This document shows positions 49,489-62,587 of a stretch of DNA of 64,000 nucleotides, one piece after another. Source of the DNA: Aphelocoma coerulescens. Its lineage: Eukaryota > Chordata > Aves > Passeriformes > Corvidae. The notes under the pieces are model-generated. The model saw only the letters and a program-made list of their open reading frames with translations, was not told the origin of the DNA and did no database searches. The translations under genes were made by a program, and so were the position numbers. Positions within the stretch are counted from its first letter, which is position 1. Every line of letters starts with the position of its first letter. Where the stretch lies: the NCBI RefSeq assembly GCF_041296385.1, contig NW_027183602.1, positions 62,001-126,000 of the forward strand, written 5' to 3'.

Positions 49489-50943
49489 AGGAACGCCTTC
49501 TTTCCGGACGCGTCCTTCTGGGTGTGCTCAAGCTGCGTGGACTCTGCAGCCCTGAAGGTTCAAGAACCTGTTTCTGGCCAGCTTGTGTGCTGGAGTGCAA
49601 GGGCTGCGCCTTCCGTCCTGAAGCAGGCAGCGCATTCTCAGCTGAATCTGCTTGTGAAGCAGCTCTTGGCTGGACACTTGACATTCGCTCCACTGAGTAC
49701 GTTAGCCCGGTGCCCAGCTGCTCCGTTCTTCGCCTTCTGTGGTCCGGACAGAACTTGAAGCGCAGCGATGGCTTGGAGCTTTGCCGCTCTTCAGCGTGAA
49801 CACTGCACGCAGCCACGGTGTGCCGTGCACGGATTTCCCTCAGCTCGACGTACAATCACATCCTCTTGCCGTTTCCCAGAGTCGAAAGTGTCCGCGTAGC
49901 TCTCGCTCAGCGAAATGCGTCAGGCGAGAAACACTTGCTGGATTGGCTTTTCGCTGGCCCAGACTTTCCACGCCGCACCACAACTCGGGCAACGAGGAGG
50001 AGAAAAGGCAGGACATCTTTGCGTCCTGGCACGTTCTTCTTCGCGAGACGCCTATTCCGCGCCTTCCCCCCCTGCAAGGCTGTAAAGTTCGCCGTGCTAC
50101 TTGGAACCGAGAAGGAAGGTGCAGAGAGCACCGCGCTCTGACGGCGCTGTGCGGGCTGTAAAAGAAAGAGGGCTGCCGCTGGCACGTGGTGCAAACGCAG
50201 GTTTCCACGCGCCCGGGGTAAGCTCCGGCTGAGCTTGTTGACCTAAAACTGTTCTCTGTGCCAGACGGAGCTGAGACGCTTTCCCTTTACATTTGGACGA
50301 CAAGAAAGACCCAGTGTGCTGCTGTATGCCGCTGCGAGGGAAAGTGCATAGGCCAGGGCGTGTTTCGGCAGAAGCAGTCGGCTGGAGCATTTCGCTGCCG
50401 GCGCAGTGCTCTGTGCGACAAGTAGGACGACGGCTCGACTCCGGCAGAATGAAAGCGCGACGTGGTGCGAAGAGCATAGAGCACGAAGGCAGGGCACCGA
50501 GCTGCGGTGCGCATCGCACAGGCTGCAAGAGGAAGCGTGGCTGGCACTCGCTTCTCTGCGGATTCACGTTAGCAGCTGAACACAGAAAGTTCCACTTGCA
50601 GCTACTCCTGCTGCTACCTATTTCTCTTCCAGCTTTCCCTGGAAAGAATTGTGCCCAGCTTTATGCTCGGAGGTGCAGAGGTGACAGCGGTAGATGCGGC
50701 AGAGAACGGCAATCCAGAGTGCAGCGGACGGTTTCTGGTGCTTTACGCGAGGCAAGGCGAACGTGCAGCCCAGCAGTGGCTTTTACTTCTGGAGCCTTTT
50801 GCTTCGGTAGCAGCAGCTGCTGCAAGTGGGCAACGGAGCTGCGAGAGTGAATAACGTGACGGTACGCCTATCTGAGAAGGAAGCCGCCGAGCCGCAGTGT
50901 GTTGTGCCCAGTTTCAAGGCTGCTTGGAGAAGGGGGGTACTTG
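49489..50943. repeat. Unit 35, class S, A598
   Basis: 1455 bp with A at 50086 (offset 598). First half of the second dimer. Confidence 0.96.
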
Positions 50944-52399
50944 AGGAACGCCTTCTTTCCGGACGCGTCCTTCTGGGTGTGCTCAAGCTGCGTGGACTCT
51001 GCAGCCCTGAAGGTTCAAGAACCTGTTTCTGGCCAGCTTGTGTGCTGGAGTGCAAGGGCTGCGCCTTCCGTCCTGAAGCAGGCAGCGCATTCTCAGCTGA
51101 ATCTGCTTGTGAAGCAGCTCTTGGCTGGACACTTGACATTCGCTCCACTGAGTACGTTAGCCCGGTGCCCAGCTGCTCCGTTCTTCGCCTTCTGTGGTCC
51201 GGACAGAACTTGAAGCGCAGCGATGGCTTGGAGCTTTGCCGCTCTTCAGCGTGAACACTGCACGCAGCCACGGTGTGCCGTGCACGGATTTCCCTCAGCT
51301 CGACGTACAATCACATCCTCTTGCCGTTTCCCAGAGTCGAAAGTGTCCGCGTAGCTCTCGCTCAGCGAAATGCGTCAGGCGAGAAACACTTGCTGGATTG
51401 GCTTTTCGCTGGCCCAGACTTTCCACGCCGCACCACAACTCGGGCAACGAGGAGGAGAAAAGGCAGGACATCTTTGCGTCCTGGCACGTTCTTCTTCGCG
51501 AGACGCCTATTCCGCGCCTTCCCCCCCTGCAAGGCTGTAAGGTTCGCCGTGCTACTTGGAACCGAGAAGGAAGGTGCAGAGAGCACCGCGCTCTGACGGC
51601 GCTGTGCGGGCTGTAAAAGAAAGAGGGCTGCCGCTGGCACGTGGTGCAAACGCAGGTTTCCACGCGCCCGGGGTAAGCTCCGGCTGAGCTTGTTGACCTA
51701 AAACTGTTCTCTGTGCCAGACGGAGCTGAGACGCTTTCCCTTTACATTTGGACGACAAGAAAGACCCAGTGTGCTGCTGTATGCCGCTGCGAGGGAAAGT
51801 GCATAGGCCAGGGCGTGTTTCGGCAGAAGCAGTCGGCTGGAGCATTTCGCTGCCGGCGCAGTGCTCTGTGCGACAAGTAGGACGACGGCTCGACTCCGGC
51901 AGAATGAAAGCGCGACGTGGTGCGAAGAGCATAGAGCACGAAGGCAGGGCACCGAGCTGCGGTGCGCATCGCACAGGCTGCAAGAGGAAGCGTGGCTGGC
52001 ACTCGCTTCTCTGCCGGATTCACGTTAGCAGCTGAACACAGAAAGTTCCACTTGCAGCTACTCCTGCTGCTACCTATTTCTCTTCCAGCTTTCCCTGGAA
52101 AGAATTGTGCCCAGCTTTATGCTCGGAGGTGCAGAGGTGACAGCGGTAGATGCGGCAGAGAACGGCAATCCAGAGTGCAGCGGACGGTTTCTGGTGCTTT
52201 ACGCGAGGCAAGGCGAACGTGCAGCCCAGCAGTGGCTTTTACTTCTGGAGCCTTTTGCTTCGGTAGCAGCAGCTGCTGCAAGTGGGCAACGGAGCTGCGA
52301 GAGTGAATAACGTGACGGTACGCCTATCTGAGAAGGAAGCCGCCGAGCCGCAGTGTGTTGTGCCCAGTTTCAAGGCTGCTTGGAGAAGGGGGGTACTTG
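50944..52399. repeat. Unit 36, class L
   Basis: 1456 bp; no private change seen. Second half of the second dimer. Confidence 0.96.
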
Positions 52400-53854
52400 A
52401 GGAACGCCTTCTTTCCGGACGCGTCCTTCTGGGTGTGCTCAAGCTGCGTGGACTCTGCAGCCCTGAAGGTTCAAGAACCTGTTTCTGGCCAGCTTGTGTG
52501 CTGGAGTGCAAGGGCTGCGCCTTCCGTCCTGAAGCAGGCAGCGCATTCTCAGCTGAATCTGCTTGTGAAGCAGCTCTTGGCTGGACACTTGACATTCGCT
52601 CCACTGAGTACGTTAGCCCGGTGCCCAGCTGCTCCGTTCTTCGCCTTCTGTGGTCCGGACAGAACTTGAAGCGCAGCGATGGCTTGGAGCTTTGCCGCTC
52701 TTCAGCGTGAACACTGCACGCAGCCACGGTGTGCCGTGCACGGATTTCCCTCAGCTCGACGTACAATCACATCCTCTTGCCGTTTCCCAGAGTCGAAAGT
52801 ATCCGCGTAGCTCTCGCTCAGCGAAATGCGTCAGGCGAGAAACACTTGCTGGATTGGCTTTTCGCTGGCCCAGACTTTCCACGCCGCACCACAACTCGGG
52901 CAACGAGGAGGAGAAAAGGCAGGACATCTTTGCGTCCTGGCACGTTCTTCTTCGCGAGACGCCTATTCCGCGCCTTCCCCCCCTGCAAGGCTGTAAAGTT
53001 CGCCGTGCTACTTGGAACCGAGAAGGAAGGTGCAGAGAGCACCGCGCTCTGACGGCGCTGTGCGGGCTGTAAAAGAAAGAGGGCTGCCGCTGGCACGTGG
53101 TGCAAACGCAGGTTTCCACGCGCCCGGGGTAAGCTCCGGCTGAGCTTGTTGACCTAAAACTGTTCTCTGTGCCAGACGGAGCTGAGACGCTTTCCCTTTA
53201 CATTTGGACGACAAGAAAGACCCAGTGTGCTGCTGTATGCCGCTGCGAGGGAAAGTGCATAGGCCAGGGCGTGTTTCGGCAGAAGCAGTCGGCTGGAGCA
53301 TTTCGCTGCCGGCGCAGTGCTCTGTGCGACAAGTAGGACGACGGCTCGACTCCGGCAGAATGAAAGCGCGACGTGGTGCGAAGAGCATAGAGCACGAAGG
53401 CAGGGCACCGAGCTGCGGTGCGCATCGCACAGGCTGCAAGAGGAAGCGTGGCTGGCACTCGCTTCTCTGCGGATTCACGTTAGCAGCTGAACACAGAAAG
53501 TTCCACTTGCAGCTACTCCTGCTGCTACCTATTTCTCTTCCAGCTTTCCCTGGAAAGAATTGTGCCCAGCTTTATGCTCGGAGGTGCAGAGGTGACAGCG
53601 GTAGATGCGGCAGAGAACGGCAATCCAGAGTGCAGCGGACGGTTTCTGGTGCTTTACGCGAGGCAAGGCGAACGTGCAGCCCAGCAGTGGCTTTTACTTC
53701 TGGAGCCTTTTGCTTCGGTAGCAGCAGCTGCTGCAAGTGGGCAACGGAGCTGCGAGAGTGAATAACGTGACGGTACGCCTATCTGAGAAGGAAGCCGCCG
53801 AGCCGCAGTGTGTTGTGCCCAGTTTCAAGGCTGCTTGGAGAAGGGGGGTACTTG
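52400..53854. repeat. Unit 37, class S, A402 and A598
   Basis: 1455 bp with A at 52801 (offset 402) and A at 52997 (offset 598). The A402 allele is shared only with unit 38. Confidence 0.96.
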
Positions 53855-55309
53855 AGGAACGCCTTCTTTCCGGACGCGTCCTTCTGGGTGTGCTCAAGCT
53901 GCGTGGACTCTGCAGCCCTGAAGGTTCAAGAACCTGTTTCTGGCCAGCTTGTGTGCTGGAGTGCAAGGGCTGCGCCTTCCGTCCTGAAGCAGGCAGCGCA
54001 TTCTCAGCTGAATCTGCTTGTGAAGCAGCTCTTGGCTGGACACTTGACATTCGCTCCACTGAGTACGTTAGCCCGGTGCCCAGCTGCTCCGTTCTTCGCC
54101 TTCTGTGGTCCGGACAGAACTTGAAGCGCAGCGATGGCTTGGAGCTTTGCCGCTCTTCAGCGTGAACACTGCACGCAGCCACGGTGTGCCGTGCACGGAT
54201 TTCCCTCAGCTCGACGTACAATCACATCCTCTTGCCGTTTCCCAGAGTCGAAAGTATCCGCGTAGCTCTCGCTCAGCGAAATGCGTCAGGCGAGAAACAC
54301 TTGCTGGATTGGCTTTTCGCTGGCCCAGACTTTCCACGCCGCACCACAACTCGGGCAACGAGGAGGAGAAAAGGCAGGACATCTTTGCGTCCTGGCACGT
54401 TCTTCTTCGCGAGACGCCTATTCCGCGCCTTCCCCCCCTGCAAGGCTGTAAAGTTCGCCGTGCTACTTGGAACCGAGAAGGAAGGTGCAGAGAGCACCGC
54501 GCTCTGACGGCGCTGTGCGGGCTGTAAAAGAAAGAGGGCTGCCGCTGGCACGTGGTGCAAACGCAGGTTTCCACGCGCCCGGGGTAAGCTCCGGCTGAGC
54601 TTGTTGACCTAAAACTGTTCTCTGTGCCAGACGGAGCTGAGACGCTTTCCCTTTACATTTGGACGACAAGAAAGACCCAGTGTGCTGCTGTATGCCGCTG
54701 CGAGGGAAAGTGCATAGGCCAGGGCGTGTTTCGGCAGAAGCAGTCGGCTGGAGCATTTCGCTGCCGGCGCAGTGCTCTGTGCGACAAGTAGGACGACGGC
54801 TCGACTCCGGCAGAATGAAAGCGCGACGTGGTGCGAAGAGCATAGAGCACGAAGGCAGGGCACCGAGCTGCGGTGCGCATCGCACAGGCTGCAAGAGGAA
54901 GCGTGGCTGGCACTCGCTTCTCTGCGGATTCACGTTAGCAGCTGAACACAGAAAGTTCCACTTGCAGCTACTCCTGCTGCTACCTATTTCTCTTCCAGCT
55001 TTCCCTGGAAAGAATTGTGCCCAGCTTTATGCTCGGAGGTGCAGAGGTGACAGCGGTAGATGCGGCAGAGAACGGCAATCCAGAGTGCAGCGGACGGTTT
55101 CTGGTGCTTTACGCGAGGCAAGGCGAACGTGCAGCCCAGCAGTGGCTTTTACTTCTGGAGCCTTTTGCTTCGGTAGCAGCAGCTGCTGCAAGTGGGCAAC
55201 GGAGCTGCGAGAGTGAATAACGTGACGGTACGCCTATCTGAGAAGGAAGCCGCCGAGCCGCAGTGTGTTGTGCCCAGTTTCAAGGCTGCTTGGAGAAGGG
55301 GGGTACTTG
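53855..55309. repeat. Unit 38, class S, A402 and A598
   Basis: 1455 bp with A at 54256 (offset 402) and A at 54452 (offset 598). No difference from unit 37 found. Confidence 0.96.
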
Positions 55310-56765
55310 AGGAACGCCTTCTTTCCGGACGCGTCCTTCTGGGTGTGCTCAAGCTGCGTGGACTCTGCAGCCCTGAAGGTTCAAGAACCTGTTTCTGGCC
55401 AGCTTGTGTGCTGGAGTGCAAGGGCTGCGCCTTCCGTCCTGAAGCAGGCAGCGCATTCTCAGCTGAATCTGCTTGTGAAGCAGCTCTTGGCTGGACACTT
55501 GACATTCGCTCCACTGAGTACGTTAGCCCGGTGCCCAGCTGCTCCGTTCTTCGCCTTCTGTGGTCCGGACAGAACTTGAAGCGCAGCGATGGCTTGGAGC
55601 TTTGCCGCTCTTCAGCGTGAACACTGCACGCAGCCACGGTGTGCCGTGCACGGATTTCCCTCAGCTCGACGTACAATCACATCCTCTTGCCGTTTCCCAG
55701 AGTCGAAAGTGTCCGCGTAGCTCTCGCTCAGCGAAATGCGTCAGGCGAGAAACACTTGCTGGATTGGCTTTTCGCTGGCCCAGACTTTCCACGCCGCACC
55801 ACAACTCGGGCAACGAGGAGGAGAAAAGGCAGGACATCTTTGCGTCCTGGCACGTTCTTCTTCGCGAGACGCCTATTCCGCGCCTTCCCCCCCTGCAAGG
55901 CTGTAAGGTTCGCCGTGCTACTTGGAACCGAGAAGGAAGGTGCAGAGAGCACCGCGCTCTGACGGCGCTGTGCGGGCTGTAAAAGAAAGAGGGCTGCCGC
56001 TGGCACGTGGTGCAAACGCAGGTTTCCACGCGCCCGGGGTAAGCTCCGGCTGAGCTTGTTGACCTAAAACTGTTCTCTGTGCCAGACGGAGCTGAGACGC
56101 TTTCCCTTTACATTTGGACGACAAGAAAGACCCAGTGTGCTGCTGTATGCCGCTGCGAGGGAAAGTGCATAGGCCAGGGCGTGTTTCGGCAGAAGCAGTC
56201 GGCTGGAGCATTTCGCTGCCGGCGCAGTGCTCTGTGCGACAAGTAGGACGACGGCTCGACTCCGGCAGAATGAAAGCGCGACGTGGTGCGAAGAGCATAG
56301 AGCACGAAGGCAGGGCACCGAGCTGCGGTGCGCATCGCACAGGCTGCAAGAGGAAGCGTGGCTGGCACTCGCTTCTCTGCCGGATTCACGTTAGCAGCTG
56401 AACACAGAAAGTTCCACTTGCAGCTACTCCTGCTGCTACCTATTTCTCTTCCAGCTTTCCCTGGAAAGAATTGTGCCCAGCTTTATGCTCGGAGGTGCAG
56501 AGGTGACAGCGGTAGATGCGGCAGAGAACGGCAATCCAGAGTGCAGCGGACGGTTTCTGGTGCTTTACGCGAGGCAAGGCGAACGTGCAGCCCAGCAGTG
56601 GCTTTTACTTCTGGAGCCTTTTGCTTCGGTAGCAGCAGCTGCTGCAAGTGGGCAACGGAGCTGCGAGAGTGAATAACGTGACGGTACGCCTATCTGAGAA
56701 GGAAGCCGCCGAGCCGCAGTGTGTTGTGCCCAGTTTCAAGGCTGCTTGGAGAAGGGGGGTACTTG
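55310..56765. repeat. Unit 39, class L
   Basis: 1456 bp; no private change seen. Confidence 0.96.
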
Positions 56766-58221
56766 AGGAACGCCTTCTTTCCGGACGCGTCCTTCTGGGT
56801 GTGCTCAAGCTGCGTGGACTCTGCAGCCCTGAAGGTTCAAGAACCTGTTTCTGGCCAGCTTGTGTGCTGGAGTGCAAGGGCTGCGCCTTCCGTCCTGAAG
56901 CAGGCAGCGCATTCTCAGCTGAATCTGCTTGTGAAGCAGCTCTTGGCTGGACACTTGACATTCGCTCCACTGAGTACGTTAGCCCGGTGCCCAGCTGCTC
57001 CGTTCTTCGCCTTCTGTGGTCCGGACAGAACTTGAAGCGCAGCGATGGCTTGGAGCTTTGCCGCTCTTCAGCGTGAACACTGCACGCAGCCACGGTGTGC
57101 CGTGCACGGATTTCCCTCAGCTCGACGTACAATCACATCCTCTTGCCGTTTCCCAGAGTCGAAAGTGTCCGCGTAGCTCTCGCTCAGCGAAATGCGTCAG
57201 GCGAGAAACACTTGCTGGATTGGCTTTTCGCTGGCCCAGACTTTCCACGCTGCACCACAACTCGGGCAACGAGGAGGAGAAAAGGCAGGACATCTTTGCG
57301 TCCTGGCACGTTCTTCTTCGCGAGACGCCTATTCCGCGCCTTCCCCCCCTGCAAGGCTGTAAGGTTCGCCGTGCTACTTGGAACCGAGAAGGAAGGTGCA
57401 GAGAGCACCGCGCTCTGACGGCGCTGTGCGGGCTGTAAAAGAAAGAGGGCTGCCGCTGGCACGTGGTGCAAACGCAGGTTTCCACGCGCCCGGGGTAAGC
57501 TCCGGCTGAGCTTGTTGACCTAAAACTGTTCTCTGTGCCAGACGGAGCTGAGACGCTTTCCCTTTACATTTGGACGACAAGAAAGACCCAGTGTGCTGCT
57601 GTATGCCGCTGCGAGGGAAAGTGCATAGGCCAGGGCGTGTTTCGGCAGAAGCAGTCGGCTGGAGCATTTCGCTGCCGGCGCAGTGCTCTGTGCGACAAGT
57701 AGGACGACGGCTCGACTCCGGCAGAATGAAAGCGCGACGTGGTGCGAAGAGCATAGAGCACGAAGGCAGGGCACCGAGCTGCGGTGCGCATCGCACAGGC
57801 TGCAAGAGGAAGCGTGGCTGGCACTCGCTTCTCTGCCGGATTCACGTTAGCAGCTGAACACAGAAAGTTCCACTTGCAGCTACTCCTGCTGCTACCTATT
57901 TCTCTTCCAGCTTTCCCTGGAAAGAATTGTGCCCAGCTTTATGCTCGGAGGTGCAGAGGTGACAGCGGTAGATGCGGCAGAGAACGGCAATCCAGAGTGC
58001 AGCGGACGGTTTCTGGTGCTTTACGCGAGGCAAGGCGAACGTGCAGCCCAGCAGTGGCTTTTACTTCTGGAGCCTTTTGCTTCGGTAGCAGCAGCTGCTG
58101 CAAGTGGGCAACGGAGCTGCGAGAGTGAATAACGTGACGGTACGCCTATCTGAGAAGGAAGCCGCCGAGCCGCAGTGTGTTGTGCCCAGTTTCAAGGCTG
58201 CTTGGAGAAGGGGGGTACTTG
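56766..58221. repeat. Unit 40, class L, private T486
   Basis: 1456 bp. Private C to T at 57251 (offset 486), a CG to TG transition. Confidence 0.96.
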
Positions 58222-59677
58222 AGGAACGCCTTCTTTCCGGACGCGTCCTTCTGGGTGTGCTCAAGCTGCGTGGACTCTGCAGCCCTGAAGGTTCAAGAAC
58301 CTGTTTCTGGCCAGCTTGTGTGCTGGAGTGCAAGGGCTGCGCCTTCCGTCCTGAAGCAGGCAGCGCATTCTCAGCTGAATCTGCTTGTGAAGCAGCTCTT
58401 GGCTGGACACTTGACATTCGCTCCACTGAGTACGTTAGCCCGGTGCCCAGCTGCTCCGTTCTTCGCCTTCTGTGGTCCGGACAGAACTTGAAGCGCAGCG
58501 ATGGCTTGGAGCTTTGCCGCTCTTCAGCGTGAACACTGCACGCAGCCACGGTGTGCCGTGCACGGATTTCCCTCAGCTCGACGTACAATCACATCCTCTT
58601 GCCGTTTCCCAGAGTCGAAAGTGTCCGCGTAGCTCTCGCTCAGCGAAATGCGTCAGGCGAGAAACACTTGCTGGATTGGCTTTTCGCTGGCCCAGACTTT
58701 CCACGCCGCACCACAACTCGGGCAACGAGGAGGAGAAAAGGCAGGACATCTTTGCGTCCTGGCACGTTCTTCTTCGCGAGACGCCTATTCCGCGCCTTCC
58801 CCCCCTGCAAGGCTGTAAGGTTCGCCGTGCTACTTGGAACCGAGAAGGAAGGTGCAGAGAGCACCGCGCTCTGACGGCGCTGTGCGGGCTGTAAAAGAAA
58901 GAGGGCTGCCGCTGGCACGTGGTGCAAACGCAGGTTTCCACGCGCCCGGGGTAAGCTCCGGCTGAGCTTGTTGACCTAAAACTGTTCTCTGTGCCAGACG
59001 GAGCTGAGACGCTTTCCCTTTACATTTGGACGACAAGAAAGACCCAGTGTGCTGCTGTATGCCGCTGCGAGGGAAAGTGCATAGGCCAGGGCGTGTTTCG
59101 GCAGAAGCAGTCGGCTGGAGCATTTCGCTGCCGGCGCAGTGCTCTGTGCGACAAGTAGGACGACGGCTCGACTCCGGCAGAATGAAAGCGCGACGTGGTG
59201 CGAAGAGCATAGAGCACGAAGGCAGGGCACCGAGCTGCGGTGCGCATCGCACAGGCTGCAAGAGGAAGCGTGGCTGGCACTCGCTTCTCTGCCGGATTCA
59301 CGTTAGCAGCTGAACACAGAAAGTTCCACTTGCAGCTACTCCTGCTGCTACCTATTTCTCTTCCAGCTTTCCCTGGAAAGAATTGTGCCCAGCTTTATGC
59401 TCGGAGGTGCAGAGGTGACAGCGGTAGATGCGGCAGAGAACGGCAATCCAGAGTGCAGCGGACGGTTTCTGGTGCTTTACGCGAGGCAAGGCGAACGTGC
59501 AGCCCAGCAGTGGCTTTTACTTCTGGAGCCTTTTGCTTCGGTAGCAGCAGCTGCTGCAAGTGGGCAACGGAGCTGCGAGAGTGAATAACGTGACGGTACG
59601 CCTATCTGAGAAGGAAGCCGCCGAGCCGCAGTGTGTTGTGCCCAGTTTCAAGGCTGCTTGGAGAAGGGGGGTACTTG
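58222..59677. repeat. Unit 41, class L
   Basis: 1456 bp; no private change seen. Last L unit in the window. Confidence 0.96.
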
Positions 59678-61132
59678 AGGAACGCCTTCTTTCCGGACGC
59701 GTCCTTCTGGGTGTGCTCAAGCTGCGTGGACTCTGCAGCCCTGAAGGTTCAAGAACCTGTTTCTGGCCAGCTTGTGTGCTGGAGTGCAAGGGCTGCGCCT
59801 TCCGTCCTGAAGCAGGCAGCGCATTCTCAGCTGAATCTGCTTGTGAAGCAGCTCTTGGCTGGACACTTGACATTCGCTCCACTGAGTACGTTAGCCCGGT
59901 GCCCAGCTGCTCCGTTCTTCGCCTTCTGTGGTCCGGACAGAACTTGAAGCGCAGCGATGGCTTGGAGCTTTGCCGCTCTTCAGCGTGAACACTGCACGCA
60001 GCCACGGTGTGCCGTGCACGGATTTCCCTCAGCTCGACGTACAATCACATCCTCTTGCCGTTTCCCAGAGTCGAAAGTGTCCGCGTAGCTCTCGCTCAGC
60101 GAAATGCGTCAGGCGAGAAACACTTGCTGGATTGGCTTTTCGCTGGCCCAGACTTTCCACGCCGCACCACAACTCGGGCAACGAGGAGGAGAAAAGGCAG
60201 GACATCTTTGCGTCCTGGCACGTTCTTCTTCGCGAGACGCCTATTCCGCGCCTTCCCCCCCTGCAAGGCTGTAAGGTTCGCCGTGCTACTTGGAACCGAG
60301 AAGGAAGGTGCAGAGAGCACCGCGCTCTGACGGCGCTGTGCGGGCTGTAAAAGAAAGAGGGCTGCCGCTGGCACGTGGTGCAAACGCAGGTTTCCACGCG
60401 CCCGGAGTAAGCTCCGGCTGAGCTTGTTGACCTAAAACTGTTCTCTGTGCCAGACGGAGCTGAGACGCTTTCCCTTTACATTTGGACGACAAGAAAGACC
60501 CAGTGTGCTGCTGTATGCCGCTGCGAGGGAAAGTGCATAGGCCAGGGCGTGTTTCGGCAGAAGCAGTCGGCTGGAGCATTTCGCTGCCGGCGCAGTGCTC
60601 TGTGCGACAAGTAGGACGACGGCTCGACTCCGGCAGAATGAAAGCGCGACGTGGTGCGAAGAGCATAGAGCACGAAGGCAGGGCACCGAGCTGCGGTGCG
60701 CATCGCACAGGCTGCAAGAGGAAGCGTGGCTGGCACTCGCTTCTCTGCGGATTCACGTTAGCAGCTGAACACAGAAAGTTCCACTTGCAGCTACTCCTGC
60801 TGCTACCTATTTCTCTTCCAGCTTTCCCTGGAAAGAATTGTGCCCAGCTTTATGCTCGGAGGTGCAGAGGTGACAGCGGTAGATGCGGCAGAGAACGGCA
60901 ATCCAGAGTGCAGCGGACGGTTTCTGGTGCTTTACGCGAGGCAAGGCGAACGTGCAGCCCAGCAGTGGCTTTTACTTCTGGAGCCTTTTGCTTCGGTAGC
61001 AGCAGCTGCTGCAAGTGGGCAACGGAGCTGCGAGAGTGAATAACGTGACGGTACGCCTATCTGAGAAGGAAGCCGCCGAGCCGCAGTGTGTTGTGCCCAG
61101 TTTCAAGGCTGCTTGGAGAAGGGGGGTACTTG
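59678..61132. repeat. Unit 42, class S, private A729
   Basis: 1455 bp. Private G to A at 60406 (offset 729), inside the four-G run just before the GTAAGC at offset 730; not a CpG site. Silent in the overlapping minus-strand frame, so seen only in the DNA. Confidence 0.95.
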
Positions 61133-62587
61133 AGGAACGCCTTCTTTCCGGACGCGTCCTTCTGGGTGTGCTCAAGCTGCGTGGACTCTGCAGCCCTGAA
61201 GGTTCAAGAACCTGTTTCTGGCCAGCTTGTGTGCTGGAGTGCAAGGGCTGCGCCTTCCGTCCTGAAGCAGGCAGCGCATTCTCAGCTGAATCTGCTTGTG
61301 AAGCAGCTCTTGGCTGGACACTTGACATTCGCTCCACTGAGTACGTTAGCCCGGTGCCCAGCTGCTCCGTTCTTCGCCTTCTGTGGTCCGGACAGAACTT
61401 GAAGCGCAGCGATGGCTTGGAGCTTTGCCGCTCTTCAGCGTGAACACTGCACGCAGCCACGGTGTGCCGTGCACGGATTTCCCTCAGCTCGACGTACAAT
61501 CACATCCTCTTGCCGTTTCCCAGAGTCGAAAGTGTCCGCGTAGCTCTCGCTCAGCGAAATGCGTCAGGCGAGAAACACTTGCTGGATTGGCTTTTCGCTG
61601 GCCCAGACTTTCCACGCCGCACCACAACTCGGGCAACGAGGAGGAGAAAAGGCAGGACATCTTTGCGTCCTGGCACGTTCTTCTTCGCGAGACGCCTATT
61701 CCGCGCCTTCCCCCCCTGCAAGGCTGTAAGGTTCGCCGTGCTACTTGGAACCGAGAAGGAAGGTGCAGAGAGCACCGCGCTCTGACGGCGCTGTGCGGGC
61801 TGTAAAAGAAAGAGGGCTGCCGCTGGCACGTGGTGCAAACGCAGGTTTCCACGCGCCCGGGGTAAGCTCCGGCTGAGCTTGTTGACCTAAAACTGTTCTC
61901 TGTGCCAGACGGAGCTGAGACGCTTTCCCTTTACATTTGGACGACAAGAAAGACCCAGTGTGCTGCTGTATGCCGCTGCGAGGGAAAGTGCATAGGCCAG
62001 GGCGTGTTTCGGCAGAAGCAGTCGGCTGGAGCATTTCGCTGCCGGCGCAGTGCTCTGTGCGACAAGTAGGACGACGGCTCGACTCCGGCAGAATGAAAGC
62101 GCGACGTGGTGCGAAGAGCATAGAGCACGAAGGCAGGGCACCGAGCTGCGGTGCGCATCGCACAGGCTGCAAGAGGAAGCGTGGCTGGCACTCGCTTCTC
62201 TGCGGATTCACGTTAGCAGCTGAACACAGAAAGTTCCACTTGCAGCTACTCCTGCTGCTACCTATTTCTCTTCCAGCTTTCCCTGGAAAGAATTGTGCCC
62301 AGCTTTATGCTCGGAGGTGCAGAGGTGACAGCGGTAGATGCGGCAGAGAACGGCAATCCAGAGTGCAGCGGACGGTTTCTGGTGCTTTACGCGAGGCAAG
62401 GCGAACGTGCAGCCCAGCAGTGGCTTTTACTTCTGGAGCCTTTTGCTTCGGTAGCAGCAGCTGCTGCAAGTGGGCAACGGAGCTGCGAGAGTGAATAACG
62501 TGACGGTACGCCTATCTGAGAAGGAAGCCGCCGAGCCGCAGTGTGTTGTGCCCAGTTTCAAGGCTGCTTGGAGAAGGGGGGTACTTG
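61133..62587. repeat. Unit 43, class S
   Basis: 1455 bp, majority alleles. Confidence 0.96.

Larger units (their letters stand above)
46578..52399. repeat. Two copies of an A598-S/L dimer (2911 bp each)
   Basis: Units 33-34 and 35-36 alternate A598-S with L, giving a 2911-bp dimer repeated twice, differing only at offset 565 (A in unit 34). With few markers the dimer could also arise by chance order, so the call is tentative. Confidence 0.5.
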
